DNA of 46,511 nucleotides. Source: Bacillus sp. Xin1 (lineage in GTDB: Bacteria; Bacillota; Bacilli; Bacillales; Bacillaceae_G). Within the stretch, counting starts at the first letter, position 1. Each line of letters opens with the position of its first letter. Both the position numbers and the translations under genes were made by a program. Shown one piece after another: positions 26,437 through 35,323 of the stretch. The stretch covers positions 1 through 46,511 of the forward strand of contig NZ_JABUAE010000035.1 in NCBI RefSeq assembly GCF_013314535.1, read 5' to 3'. The notes under the pieces are model-generated. The model had not been told where the DNA came from and ran no database searches. It worked only from the letters and a program-made list of their open reading frames with translations.

Positions 26437-26765
26437 GTAATCGTATCATTCATCACCCAATTCTCGGTAACCTATCAGACAGCAAAACCATCTCTTTTAC
26501 ATTTAACGGAACGAAGTATGAAGGAATCGCTGGCGAAACAGTTGCCGCTTCCCTATTCGCCAATAACATTCGGACTTTCCGTGTTCATGAAGAAACAGGA
26601 GCCCCGCGCTCTATTTATTGTAATATTGGCCATTGCTTTGAATGCCGCGTCACAATAAATGGCAAACCAAATGTGCGTGCATGCATGACTGTAGTTGAAG
26701 ATCAAATGGTAGTACAAAGTGGCTTGCAGCAACCTACTCCTTTAAAAAAGGAGGATCACATATGA
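26433..26765 (+). CDS. (2Fe-2S)-binding dehydrogenase subunit, HcnA/SoxX type
   Basis: 110-aa plant-type ferredoxin domain. Cysteines are in 'CNIGHCFECRVTINGKPN' and 'VRACMT' (C-x4-C-x2-C...C). 'TKYEGIAGETVAASLFANNI' is the family start block also seen in sarcosine oxidase alpha. It matches the small gamma subunit of hydroxyproline/HcnABC-type dehydrogenases. Overlaps both neighbours by 4 nt, so it is translationally coupled. Confidence 0.87.
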   Translation: MSNRIIHHPILGNLSDSKTISFTFNGTKYEGIAGETVAASLFANNIRTFRVHEETGAPRSIYCNIGHCFECRVTINGKPNVRACMTVVEDQMVVQSGLQQPTPLKKEDHI

Positions 26766-27964
26766 TTGATGTGATTATTATCGGCGCTGGTCCTGCGGGA
26801 TTATGTGCAGCCATCGCCTGCAAAACATATGGACTATCAGTGAGAGTTTTTGACGAATTTATAAAACCTGGAGGGCGCCTCCTTGGGCAACTTCATCAAG
26901 AACCAAACGGTACATGGTGGAATGGTATAGAAGAAACAAAGAAACTACAAAAACAGTTACAAGACTTAGCACTTCCTATTGAATGCGGTGTAACCGTACA
27001 TGATTTAGAAAAAAATGAAAATGAATGGGCTGTTCATACAAATATCGGTACCTTCCAAACAAAATACGTTCTTCTTGCAACAGGAGCAGCTGAGTTCCCA
27101 ACTCCGCTTCCCGGCTGGACCTTGCCCGGCGTTATGTCCATTGGGGCTGCACAAGTTATGACGAATGTACACCGCGTCAAAGTCGGTAATAAAGGAATCA
27201 TTATTGGGGCAAATATATTATCATTTGCGATTATGCATGAATTACAGCTTGCTGGACTGGAAATTGACAGCATCGTTTTACCACCGAAGCATACAGTAAC
27301 AAAACAAAGTGCACAACCGCTTCATGTTTTGAATTCTTTGCTTCACGTTGCTCACATCGCTCCCTCCCCTTTATTAAAAATTGGGAGCCGCTTTATGAAA
27401 CAGCATGCAATGCGAAAATTAGCCATTCAATTTTATCCAAAGCAAGGAATGAAAATTTGGAATGTACCGCTTCATTTGCGAAAAGCTGCCGTTGAAATTA
27501 TTGGAGACAAGCAAGCCCAAGCTGTGAAGATTGCTACGATTACATCAGATGGAGAGATCATTCCTGGAACTGAAGAAATACGTCCTGTTGATTTTGTCTG
27601 TATTGCTGGTGGGCTTTATCCACTAGCAGAATTAGCAGCTGTCGCTGGATGCCCTTTTCATTACATCGAAGAACTTGGCGGGCATGTTCCGCTTCATAAT
27701 GAAACAATGGCTACACCGCTTCCTGGTCTATATGTTGCTGGGAATATTACAGGTATTGAAAGCGCGAAGGTCGCCATGGCACAAGGAACCGTTGCCGGAA
27801 CTGCCATTGCAAAAGAAATACAACCATCTCATTTACATCTCGATTCTTTACTACAGCGGGCCATCCAAAATGTAAAAAGAACGCGTGAAAATGCAACAAT
27901 TCAATTTCACCCACATATTTCTAGGGCCCGTGAGCAACTGCTTGCCCTCTCTCAGCAAATGTGA
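26762..27964 (+). CDS. FAD-dependent oxidoreductase subunit, HcnB type
   Basis: 400-aa pyridine-nucleotide-disulfide-type flavoprotein. FAD motif 'VIIIGAGPAGLCAAIA' and a C-terminal 'TPLPGLYVAGNITGIESAKVAMAQG'. It resembles the alpha subunit of LhpE/HcnB/OoxA dehydrogenases but is shorter at the C-terminus, which is where the missing BFD domain would be; that domain is encoded separately two genes upstream. Ribosome site AAAGGAGG lies within the end of the previous gene. Probable partner of the DAO-type subunit at 23-24 kb. Confidence 0.86.
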   Translation: MIDVIIIGAGPAGLCAAIACKTYGLSVRVFDEFIKPGGRLLGQLHQEPNGTWWNGIEETKKLQKQLQDLALPIECGVTVHDLEKNENEWAVHTNIGTFQTKYVLLATGAAEFPTPLPGWTLPGVMSIGAAQVMTNVHRVKVGNKGIIIGANILSFAIMHELQLAGLEIDSIVLPPKHTVTKQSAQPLHVLNSLLHVAHIAPSPLLKIGSRFMKQHAMRKLAIQFYPKQGMKIWNVPLHLRKAAVEIIGDKQAQAVKIATITSDGEIIPGTEEIRPVDFVCIAGGLYPLAELAAVAGCPFHYIEELGGHVPLHNETMATPLPGLYVAGNITGIESAKVAMAQGTVAGTAIAKEIQPSHLHLDSLLQRAIQNVKRTRENATIQFHPHISRAREQLLALSQQM

Positions 27965-28044
27965 AGAGCAACCATTACTTCCTTACTACGATGAATTGTA
28001 TGAACTAGCTCTGTTAAATGATACTATCAATTTTTATAAAAATG

Positions 28045-28073
28045 AAAGGAACTTCTGAGATGGAAGTTCCTTT
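28045..28073. terminator. Hairpin terminator
   Basis: 11-bp stem AAAGGAACTTC/GAAGTTCCTTT, 7-nt loop. The T-run is better on the minus strand, so it may serve the small leftward gene as well as the dehydrogenase operon. Confidence 0.7.
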
Positions 28074-28074
28074 A

Positions 28075-28281
28075 TTAAAAATACCAGTGAATATATGTTT
28101 GTTCGTTACATATTATGGCTTCCCAATTCATCGATTGAGCAATGCGCTTAATATTTTCATCTTTCGTAAAGAATAGTGTTGTGAAGGAGTCATACGTACT
28201 CATAAAAGCAAAACCCATATTGACATCTATCATTTCAAATACAAACGATAACAGTAAGAATTCTTTAATATTTTGTTTCAT
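28075..28281 (-). CDS. Short hypothetical protein or gene remnant
   Basis: About 68 aa from the ATG at 28281; the frame stays open to 28392 but no start has a good ribosome site. Sequence is 'MKQNIKEFLLLSFVFEM...', aromatic-rich, not recognised. The hairpin right after its stop has a T-run in the correct direction, which is the main support. It may be the 3' end of a decayed gene. Confidence 0.3.
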   Translation of the reverse strand: MKQNIKEFLLLSFVFEMIDVNMGFAFMSTYDSFTTLFFTKDENIKRIAQSMNWEAIICNEQTYIHWYF

Positions 28282-28352
28282 GCTTTCAATATCGAAAAAG
28301 CTGTTCAAAAGGCACACACTGTCTAACTTTTGGACAGTTTTTTTATGTTTCC

Positions 28353-28382
28353 TGTATAAAATTCCGCCTTCCCCAAAAACTA
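28353..28382 (+). promoter_or_regulatory. Weak candidate sigma-G promoter of the ger operon
   Basis: TGTATA, 17-nt spacer, AAAACTA resembles TGAATA-N17-CATACTA with three mismatches. Position (about 38 nt before the start) fits. Germination receptor operons are forespore-expressed in Bacillus. Confidence 0.25.
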
Positions 28383-28419
28383 ACGAGAACATTCCATATA
28401 AGGGAAAGGAGTGAAAAAT

Positions 28420-29937
28420 ATGTTTGGCTTATCACGAAAAAATGCTAAAGCAAAAAACAAGAAAACAAGCTGTACCATTCCAGAATTTATTCATACGATG
28501 AAGGAATCTACTGATTTTGTTTCTTACAAAATTACAGAAAACAGTGCACTGTGTCTTTTTTATTATAAATCTGTCGTAGAAGCACTTATCATTAAACAAT
28601 TTATTTTAACGCCTATCAAAAAGCAATTAGAACATATTCAAGACATCGCTGACTTAACTAACATCGTCTCTATTGAAGACATTGTTATCTCACCTTCCAT
28701 TGACGATATTCGTGAAAAGTTATTGGGGGGATATGTGCTCGTTAAACTACAAAATATATCACAAGCTGTACAATATGCTCTAGTTCGAGCAGAAAGTACC
28801 GTCCTTGGTAAGCGTTTATATAATGATACAGAAAATGAATATAGCGTAATTGGACCAAAAGTTGGTTTTGTGGAAAATATTGATACAAATCTACATTTAT
28901 TACGCCGCAGTATTGTAACAGAGCAATTAATTTTTAAAGAAATTGTTGTTGGATCTATATCCAAGACAAAAGTTGTAGTGGCCTATATAGACGGAATTAC
29001 GAATGAGCAGCATGTTAAAACTACGACACAACGTTTAGAGGACATCGATTTCGACGTCCCCTTTGATGCAACCATGATTGAACAATTTATTAGTGATAAT
29101 AGTAACTCACCCTTTCCTTTACTCTTACCAACAGAGCGGGTTGATCGAGCTGTATTTGCTTTAATCAATGGTGAAGTGTTAATTTTAACAGACAATTCTC
29201 CCTATGCATTAGCTGGACCGACAACACTATTAGATTTTTTCATTTCACCAGAGGATTACTATTTGCCATGGATGATCGGCTCAGCTTTCAGATTGATTCG
29301 CTTTTTTGGGGCTATATTTTCTCTATTTTCCTCAGCAATCTATACAGCTGTATTAACATTTCATTATCAAATGATTCCAGCAGACTTGCTAGGACCCATT
29401 ATTTTTTCTAGAGCCAATGTACCCTTTCCTCCAATCCTAGAAGCACTTTTTTTAGAAATTACAATTGAGTTATTGCGCGAAGCCGGCGCCCGCTTACCTA
29501 CAAAAGTTGGGCAAACAATCGGTATCGTTGGTGGAATTGTAATCGGACAAGCTTCTGTTGAAGCAGCCTTAACAAGTACAATCCTGTTAATCGCTGTGGC
29601 TTTATCCGCACTTGCTTCTTTTACAACACCAACTGTGAAAATGTCTACTACCATTCGTTTACTCCGATTCCCACTCATCCTTTTAGCGGGGGCCTTCGGA
29701 GGACTTGGTCTTATTGTAGGATTTGTTTTTATATTGGCACATTTACTGCATTTAAAATCACTTGGATCACCTTACTTATTACCCTTATATCCATTTCGTG
29801 GTTTCGGTTCAGCAGAAGGTTTCATTCGCTGGCCGTTTAGTCAAACAGCTCAGCGACCTTCTTTTTTGCGCCCCAAATCAAATTGGCGCTATAGCCCAAG
29901 CCAAGCAAAAAGAAAACATGATGGTGGAGAAAAATGA
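28420..29937 (+). CDS. GerA-family spore germination receptor subunit A
   Basis: 505 aa. Hydrophilic N-terminal half (about 1-240), then four or five membrane segments and a basic, proline-rich C-terminus. Family blocks 'VGFVENIDTNLHLLRRSI', 'FPLLLPTERVDRAVFAL' and 'EAGARLPTKVGQTIGIVGG' are clear. It is the A subunit of the inner-membrane nutrient germinant receptor. ATG at 28420 follows AAAGGAG by 8 nt; a GTG at 28411 overlaps it. Gene order A-C-B is like gerK, gerL and gerR of the B. cereus group; I cannot tell which receptor this is. Confidence 0.93.
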   Translation: MFGLSRKNAKAKNKKTSCTIPEFIHTMKESTDFVSYKITENSALCLFYYKSVVEALIIKQFILTPIKKQLEHIQDIADLTNIVSIEDIVISPSIDDIREKLLGGYVLVKLQNISQAVQYALVRAESTVLGKRLYNDTENEYSVIGPKVGFVENIDTNLHLLRRSIVTEQLIFKEIVVGSISKTKVVVAYIDGITNEQHVKTTTQRLEDIDFDVPFDATMIEQFISDNSNSPFPLLLPTERVDRAVFALINGEVLILTDNSPYALAGPTTLLDFFISPEDYYLPWMIGSAFRLIRFFGAIFSLFSSAIYTAVLTFHYQMIPADLLGPIIFSRANVPFPPILEALFLEITIELLREAGARLPTKVGQTIGIVGGIVIGQASVEAALTSTILLIAVALSALASFTTPTVKMSTTIRLLRFPLILLAGAFGGLGLIVGFVFILAHLLHLKSLGSPYLLPLYPFRGFGSAEGFIRWPFSQTAQRPSFLRPKSNWRYSPSQAKRKHDGGEK

Positions 29938-31016
29938 GAAACATTCTAATTTTATTCATAACGGTGCTGTTATGCTTCCAAACCGCTTGTACGCAAACAA
30001 ATATAGTAGATACGCAAAGAATCATTCACATAGCTGGATTTGATATAACAAAAGATAAAAAATTTCAAGGTACTATCTTATATCCTGACTACACGCTTGG
30101 TGTAAAAACAAAACCAAAAACTCAGTCAACCACTGCAAGATCTCTTGAAACGATTGCTTCTCGTCTAAATGCAAAATCACCTCACAATGTTGTTTTAGGG
30201 CAAATGCGTGTCGTGTTATTTGGAAAATCTATGGGTTCATATGGAATTGATGAAATCATCAATAATTTACAACGCGATCCTAATATTGGGCGAGATGTAC
30301 AATTAGCACTTGTAGATGGTTCAGTTGAAGAACTTCTAAAACATGTCACATCAAACGGTTCATTGTATCTAGTTGACTTACTTGAACAAAATATAATGAA
30401 TGAAAATATTCCTCGGACAGCTCTGAATATTTTTTTATACGATTATTATTCATTTGTATGCGATCCATTTCTTCCTTACATTCAAATCGATAAGGATCGC
30501 GCAGTTTCTGTAAAAGGTCTTGCTTTTTTAAAAGATGATAAAGTGATGATGTATACCGATAAAAAAGACTCTTTTTTAGTAAAATTGTTCCTTAATCCGA
30601 CTAAAAATGGTCGTTATGAAGCACAAATAAAAAAAGATAATCATAAAGGTTTTGTCGTAGCACAAAATTTATCCGGAAAAAGTGACTATCATGTTGATCA
30701 AACAGGCGCTACTCCTAAAGTAACCATCCGTTTAAAATTAAACGGATTAATAAAAAGCTCCCCTAGTTGGCTTGATTTATCAAAAAAGGAAAATATACAC
30801 TCTATAAAAAATCAAGTAGAGCAAAATATTAAAAATCAGTCTCAAAAATTGATTCAACAATTTCAGCAAAAAAAAATAGCCCCTTTAGGAATACGCGAAC
30901 AAATTAGAAGTCGGTCAAGAAAATGGAGCATACAACAAATTCAAGCAATGTATCCATCTATCGATATTAATATGGAAGCTGATGTTAACGTTGTACAATC
31001 TGGTATCGGAGAATAG
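29934..31016 (+). CDS. GerC-family germination receptor lipoprotein
   Basis: 360 aa. Signal peptide ending at Cys19 in 'LLCFQTACTQ' is a lipoprotein signal with a slightly unusual lipobox (QTAC). Ger(x)C blocks 'IIHIAGFDITKDKKFQGTI' and the C-terminal 'GIREQIRS' region support the family. The lipid-anchored C subunit sits on the outer face of the spore inner membrane with A and B. Start overlaps the A-subunit stop by 4 nt. Confidence 0.92.
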   Translation: MRNILILFITVLLCFQTACTQTNIVDTQRIIHIAGFDITKDKKFQGTILYPDYTLGVKTKPKTQSTTARSLETIASRLNAKSPHNVVLGQMRVVLFGKSMGSYGIDEIINNLQRDPNIGRDVQLALVDGSVEELLKHVTSNGSLYLVDLLEQNIMNENIPRTALNIFLYDYYSFVCDPFLPYIQIDKDRAVSVKGLAFLKDDKVMMYTDKKDSFLVKLFLNPTKNGRYEAQIKKDNHKGFVVAQNLSGKSDYHVDQTGATPKVTIRLKLNGLIKSSPSWLDLSKKENIHSIKNQVEQNIKNQSQKLIQQFQQKKIAPLGIREQIRSRSRKWSIQQIQAMYPSIDINMEADVNVVQSGIGE

Positions 31017-31028
31017 TGAGGTGATAAG

Positions 31029-32129
31029 ATGGATACAACCAGTAAAGAAATAACTGTTTCCCCTTACTTCGTATTTTTTTTGATTCACTCTCTTCAAGTT
31101 GGAATCGGAATTTTAGGTTATCAACGCATTATTGCAAAAAGTGCCGGTTATGACGCTTGGATTTCCCTTATTCTCGCTGGAATTGCAACTCACTTTGTAT
31201 TGTTTTGTATGCTAAAAATGTTGGAAAAAGATAACGACCTCATCAATATTCATACAACATGCTTTGGAAAATGGATCGGTTCCTTATTTTCTTTGCTTGT
31301 TACGATTTATTTTTTATTATTTTGTCTCACTGTCCTTCGTACATATGTCGAAGTAATTCAAGTTTGGGTATTTCCGACCATTAAATTATGGAAACTAACT
31401 TTAATCTTTTTATTAGTCACTTACTATATTATAAAAGGTGGGTTCCGTTCTGTAGCAGGGATGTGTTTTTGGGGAATTGTGCTACCTATTTTCGTATTGT
31501 TCTTTTTAGTTTTCCCAATGAAATACGCACACTTTCGTAATATTTTACCGATTCTTACTCATTCACCTTTAGATATTGCAAAATCAGCGAAAGACTCTGC
31601 GTTAGAATTTCTAGGATTTGAAGCGCTCCTTTTCTTTTATCCACTTATTGAAAAAGGAAAATCTTTAAAAAGATGGGCACATGGCGGTGTTGCTTTCACA
31701 ACCATTCTTTATGTACTTTTAGCGCTTATCTCTTTTATGTACTATAGTGAAGGACTACTCAAGCATACAATTTGGCCTACGTTAACGATGTTAAAAATTA
31801 TTAAAATCTCTTTTATTCAGCGGTTTGAATATATTATTATTTTTGTATGGTTTCTTATCATTTTACCAAATCTTTGTTTAACAATATGGTCCTCTTGTCA
31901 GTCTATGAAGCGTTCATTCCGTATCCCATTTAATATCACGCTACCTTTTTTTATTCTTGTCGTATACATTGCTTCCTTATTTTTTACAAACCGAGAAAGT
32001 ATCAACACATTAAATACAGTTTTATCCCAGACGGGTATATACATTGTATATGTCTATATCCCTATCCTTTTTCTATGGCACTCGATTCGTTGGCGCTTGA
32101 AAACCAAACAAAACAACACTTCTCCATAG
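31029..32129 (+). CDS. GerB-family germination receptor permease subunit
   Basis: 366 aa with ten hydrophobic segments, amino-acid permease-like (APC fold) spore germination B protein. Opening 'ISPYFVFFLIHSLQVGIGILG'-like block and 'ALEFLGFEALLFFYPLIEK' are characteristic. It is thought to bind the germinant. GAGGTGAT ribosome site, 12 nt after the C subunit. Confidence 0.92.
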   Translation: MDTTSKEITVSPYFVFFLIHSLQVGIGILGYQRIIAKSAGYDAWISLILAGIATHFVLFCMLKMLEKDNDLINIHTTCFGKWIGSLFSLLVTIYFLLFCLTVLRTYVEVIQVWVFPTIKLWKLTLIFLLVTYYIIKGGFRSVAGMCFWGIVLPIFVLFFLVFPMKYAHFRNILPILTHSPLDIAKSAKDSALEFLGFEALLFFYPLIEKGKSLKRWAHGGVAFTTILYVLLALISFMYYSEGLLKHTIWPTLTMLKIIKISFIQRFEYIIIFVWFLIILPNLCLTIWSSCQSMKRSFRIPFNITLPFFILVVYIASLFFTNRESINTLNTVLSQTGIYIVYVYIPILFLWHSIRWRLKTKQNNTSP

Positions 32130-32187
32130 GAAAGCAGTAGAGAGTTTGATACAATTTTACTAACACAAAAACAAAGGGGAAATGCAG

Positions 32188-32694
32188 ATGAAAAAATATC
32201 TATTCTCTCTACTTGTAATAAGCAGTCTTGTGCTTTCTGGATGCAGCGTTGCAGACAAACAACAATCTTCTGAACCTAAAGAAGAACACGAAGAACACGC
32301 TTCCCATTCTCAGCAAGGTGACATCCAAGAAATAACAAAAGGGATTGACACGCTCCCAACATTTTTGGACAAACTAGATCCACAAATGAAGGATATCTAT
32401 GCAGTTGCAGGAAAAAATGCCGAATTATTAAATTGGATACCTTGTTACTGTGGATGCGGAGAAAGTGTGGGACATAAAAACAATAAAAACTGTTTTATCC
32501 AAGAAATTAAACCAAGTGGAGAAGTTGTGTGGGATTCTCACGCAACGACTTGCGTAAACTGTTTAGAAATTGCGGTCGAATCTGCATCGATGCAACAAAA
32601 AGGAAAATCCACTCTTGAAATTCGAAACTACATTGATAATAAATATAAAGAGGGCTACGCAAAACCAACGCCTACCCCAATGCCAAACGCGTAA
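32188..32694 (+). CDS. PCYCGC-motif lipoprotein
   Basis: 168 aa. Lipoprotein signal with lipobox LSGC (about residue 18), a charged His/Glu linker, then the PCYCGCGESVGHKNNKNCF block that names the PCYCGC family, followed by a second cysteine pair 'TCVNCLEIA'. Six cysteines suggest metal binding or disulfides outside the membrane. Function unknown. ATG at 32188 is 8 nt from AAAGGGG; the ATG at 32182 is too close. Single gene after the ger operon. Confidence 0.88.
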   Translation: MKKYLFSLLVISSLVLSGCSVADKQQSSEPKEEHEEHASHSQQGDIQEITKGIDTLPTFLDKLDPQMKDIYAVAGKNAELLNWIPCYCGCGESVGHKNNKNCFIQEIKPSGEVVWDSHATTCVNCLEIAVESASMQQKGKSTLEIRNYIDNKYKEGYAKPTPTPMPNA

Positions 32695-32718
32695 AAACGA
32701 GGAATTTCCTCGTTTTTT
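32693..32718 (+). terminator. Terminator after PCYCGC gene
   Basis: Stem AACGAGGAA/TTTCCTCGTT with A/T flanks and T6 tail, directly at the stop codon. Confidence 0.87.
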
Positions 32719-32815
32719 ATTTTTCACATAACATTTTCCTTAACAAATTCTTTCAAGTGTTTTTCTTCTTGCTTGGTGTACACTATATATAACTCCTCAG
32801 TAAGGAGGGTACACA

Positions 32816-33064
32816 ATGCACACATATAACGACTACGATAAAGCTCTCTATTACACGTATTGTTGTAATTGGGATAAGTTGCTTGTTTTAATGGTACAAA
32901 CTGACGATCAATTATTTTCTAAACGAATCGAGCATTTTTTACATGCTTACAAATATGCAAAAGAACTACCAGAAGTAGACAAACAGCTGCAACTTCTATT
33001 TCAATATATCGATCATGCTTCACAAAAGTCACATATAGAAGAAATAGATCAAGTACAAATGTAA
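32816..33064 (+). CDS. YhdB-like small protein
   Basis: 82 aa, helical, soluble. 'YDKALYYTYCCNWDKLLVLMVQTDD' is split in my reading as YDKALYYTYCC and NWDKLLVLMVQTDD and resembles the B. subtilis YhdB family, whose function is unknown. Strong AGGAGGG ribosome site. Own promoter region and terminator. Assignment rests on recall of the family and is moderate. Confidence 0.68.
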   Translation: MHTYNDYDKALYYTYCCNWDKLLVLMVQTDDQLFSKRIEHFLHAYKYAKELPEVDKQLQLLFQYIDHASQKSHIEEIDQVQM

Positions 33065-33067
33065 ATG

Positions 33068-33102
33068 AAGCGCTATTCTCCCTCTCGAGAATAGCGCTTT
33101 TT
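33068..33102 (+). terminator. Terminator after YhdB-like gene
   Basis: 13-bp stem AAGCGCTATTCTC/GAGAATAGCGCTT, loop of 6, T-run. Confidence 0.9.
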
Positions 33103-33162
33103 GAATATTTTTCCAATTATTCGTTCATAATACATATATCAATAGTGGACGGACGTGATGAT

Positions 33163-34044
33163 TTGTATAAATCCTTGTACATATTTCTCTGTATGATTAT
33201 ATTGCTTATCGGTTGTGAAAAGGCGAATAATCCTCATTCGTTTCACGGAGTAAAACAGGAAAAAGACGTATGGAATATGTTAATCCTCGGCAGCGATTCA
33301 CGAGGTGAACGACAAGCTCGTGCCGATACAATTATGATTGCCCAGTACAATAAAAAAGAAAATACAGCAAAACTCGCTTCTATTATGAGGGATAGTTATG
33401 TAGAAATTCCTTCTTATGATAAAAAATATAATAAAATCAATGCCGCCTATTATTACGGCGGTCCTGAATTATTACGCAAGACAATTCAACATAATTTTGG
33501 AATCGATGTTTCTCATTACGTTACGATTGATTTTGAAGCATTTGTAAAAACTGTAGATACTGTCGCACCTGAAGGGATTGACGTAAATGTTACACAAACA
33601 ATAATCGATGATATGGGATTACATTTACAACCAGGCGTGCAGGCTCTTCATGGCAAAGATTTATTAAAATATGCCCGTTTTCGTCATGATACTGAAAGTG
33701 ATTTTGGCCGGGTGAAACGGCAACAAGAAGTACTGCAAGCATTAAAGCGAACGCTTACTGATAAGGTTCACTCTATAGATGGGGCACTGAGTTTACCAAT
33801 AATGGCACGCGAACTCTCCCCATATATAAAAACAAACTTAGATATAGGAGCTCTATTTACACTTGGAAATAGTATTCTGTTTCAGCCCATTGATAAAATG
33901 GAAACAATGCGAATTCCAATTGATAAAGAATATGAATCAGCTTTTATCGAACATGCTGGTTCCGTCTTAAAAATGAATCAAGAAACAAATAAAGAAGCAA
34001 TTCAAGAATTTTTCAATGTAACAAAAGCTGTAAACCGCCCTTAA
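33163..34044 (+). CDS. LCP-family protein with lipobox
   Basis: 293 aa LytR-CpsA-Psr phosphotransferase. LCP blocks 'NMLILGSDSRGE', 'ARADTIMIAQYN', 'SIMRDSYVEIP' and 'LLKYARFRHDTESDFGRVKRQ' are present. Unlike the family norm of a membrane helix, the N-terminus reads 'FLCMIILLIGCEK', a lipobox LIGC near residue 18, so it may be a lipoprotein. I chose TTG at 33163 since GGACGTGAT lies properly upstream; a GTG at 33145 has no ribosome site. Second LCP protein of the window (other at 11.9 kb). A role in attaching wall polymers is inferred from the family. Confidence 0.82.
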   Translation: MYKSLYIFLCMIILLIGCEKANNPHSFHGVKQEKDVWNMLILGSDSRGERQARADTIMIAQYNKKENTAKLASIMRDSYVEIPSYDKKYNKINAAYYYGGPELLRKTIQHNFGIDVSHYVTIDFEAFVKTVDTVAPEGIDVNVTQTIIDDMGLHLQPGVQALHGKDLLKYARFRHDTESDFGRVKRQQEVLQALKRTLTDKVHSIDGALSLPIMARELSPYIKTNLDIGALFTLGNSILFQPIDKMETMRIPIDKEYESAFIEHAGSVLKMNQETNKEAIQEFFNVTKAVNRP

Positions 34045-34072
34045 AAACAAGGTGTATACACCTTGTTTTTTT
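34043..34072 (+). terminator. Terminator after LCP lipoprotein gene
   Basis: Perfect palindrome AAAAACAAGGTGTA/TACACCTTGTTTTT with T-run; starts within the stop codon. Confidence 0.85.
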
Positions 34073-34187
34073 CATTTCCAAGTTTTCTCCTCATAAAACT
34101 TTCCTTGATAAAAATATTTTCTCTTTATTTTCTTGTCCTCTTCATACTATAATTTAGTATGTAACTATTATAAGAGAGGTAAAAAAC

Positions 34188-34607
34188 ATGACACGTGAAA
34201 CAAAACAAGAATATGCATTGCTTGCTGCTTGGGGGGCTTCTTTTATTGCGACACTTGGAAGCTTATATTTTTCTGAAATTATGAAGTTTGAGCCTTGTGT
34301 ACTTTGTTGGTATCAACGTATTTTTATGTATCCATTTGTTTTATGGCTTGGCATTGCACTTGTAAAAAAAGACTACCGCATTGCTACATACTCTTTACCA
34401 ATTGCAAGTATCGGTGCCTGTATTTCGCTCTATCATTATGCGATTCAAAAAGTTTCCGCATTCTCAGAAGCAGGAGCAGCTTGTGGCCGCGTGCCTTGTA
34501 CGGGACAATATATAAATTGGTTTGGATTCGTCACAATCCCGTTTTTAGCACTTATCGGATTTATCACGATTGCAATTTGTAGTTTTATTGTAATTAAAAA
34601 CAAATAA
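34188..34607 (+). CDS. bdbC: Disulfide bond formation protein BdbC (DsbB type)
   Basis: 139 aa with four membrane helices. Two cysteine pairs typical of DsbB/BdbC: Cys37-Cys40 in 'EPCVLCWYQR' and Cys99/Cys104 in 'AACGRVPCTGQ'. It reoxidises an extracytoplasmic thiol oxidase using quinone. Its immediate partner is the thioredoxin-like gene 12 nt downstream. Ribosome site AGAGAGG. Confidence 0.93.
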   Translation: MTRETKQEYALLAAWGASFIATLGSLYFSEIMKFEPCVLCWYQRIFMYPFVLWLGIALVKKDYRIATYSLPIASIGACISLYHYAIQKVSAFSEAGAACGRVPCTGQYINWFGFVTIPFLALIGFITIAICSFIVIKNK

Positions 34608-34619
34608 GGAGATGAAATC

Positions 34620-35027
34620 ATGAAAAAAATGCTTATCTTCGGCGGTATTATTATCGTCTTATTTGCGGCTATTTTTGCTGTAACGAAAATGGAATCAAAT
34701 AAAGAGAAAAGTTATTATACAAATAAAATTTCTTCTGATGAGATCCGTAAGAATAATGAAGAGAAGAAAGAACAAACGATTTATTTCTATCAAACAGGTT
34801 GTGTACACTGTGAAAAAGTTACCCCTGTTGTTGTTCCAATGACGAAAGACATGAACATTGATATGAAAGTTATTGATATTTTAAACGACAACCCAACTTG
34901 GGATGAGTATAAAATTAAAGGAACACCAACGATTATTCATTTTAAAGATGGTAAAGAAGTAAGTCGTATTCACGGCGAACAGTCAAAAGAAGATTTTGAG
35001 AAATGGTTTAAGGAAAACACAAAGTAA
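34620..35027 (+). CDS. Membrane-anchored thioredoxin-like protein
   Basis: 135 aa. N-terminal membrane anchor (about 4-22), then a thioredoxin fold with active site CVHC (61-64) in 'YQTGCVHCEKVTP' and cis-proline block 'IKGTPTIIHFKDG'. Facing outside, it likely works with BdbC in disulfide formation, as BdbA-like partners do, though CVHC also fits reductase use. AAGGAG before the ATG, same operon as bdbC. Confidence 0.9.
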   Translation: MKKMLIFGGIIIVLFAAIFAVTKMESNKEKSYYTNKISSDEIRKNNEEKKEQTIYFYQTGCVHCEKVTPVVVPMTKDMNIDMKVIDILNDNPTWDEYKIKGTPTIIHFKDGKEVSRIHGEQSKEDFEKWFKENTK

Positions 35028-35101
35028 CGAGAAAAGGAAACTCCTTCTATACATGAAACGTGTGTAAAATTCCACACTAATGTATAAGGAGGGGGATTTT
35101 T

Positions 35102-35317
35102 ATGCCAGAAGTACGCTGCTCTGTTTCCAATTGTTCATTTTGGGGACAAGGTAACTTTTGTCAAGCAACTTCAATCTTTGTTCAGCCTGATGATCAAAAC
35201 ACGAATCAATCAAATACTGACTCTTATACAAATTCGGCCTTAACAAGCGAAACACTTGAAAGCTCTGCAACAACAAGTGTTGAAACATGCTGCCAGACGT
35301 TTAGACCGAAATATTAA
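35102..35317 (+). CDS. DUF1540 domain protein
   Basis: 71-aa cysteine-rich protein. 'VRCSVSNCSFWGQGNFCQA' and C-terminal 'ETCCQTFRPKY' give the DUF1540 pattern, possibly metal-binding. Ser/Thr/Asn-rich linker between. Such proteins are common in spore-formers with unknown role. Start ATG behind AAGGAGGGGG. Confidence 0.85.
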   Translation: MPEVRCSVSNCSFWGQGNFCQATSIFVQPDDQNTNQSNTDSYTNSALTSETLESSATTSVETCCQTFRPKY

Positions 35318-35323
35318 TACATG

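Noticed and set aside
28325-28352. Hairpin ACTGTC/GACAGT followed by T7 before the ger operon
   Set aside because: Only a 6-bp stem with a 9-nt loop; no gene ends there on the plus strand, so a terminator call is not justified.
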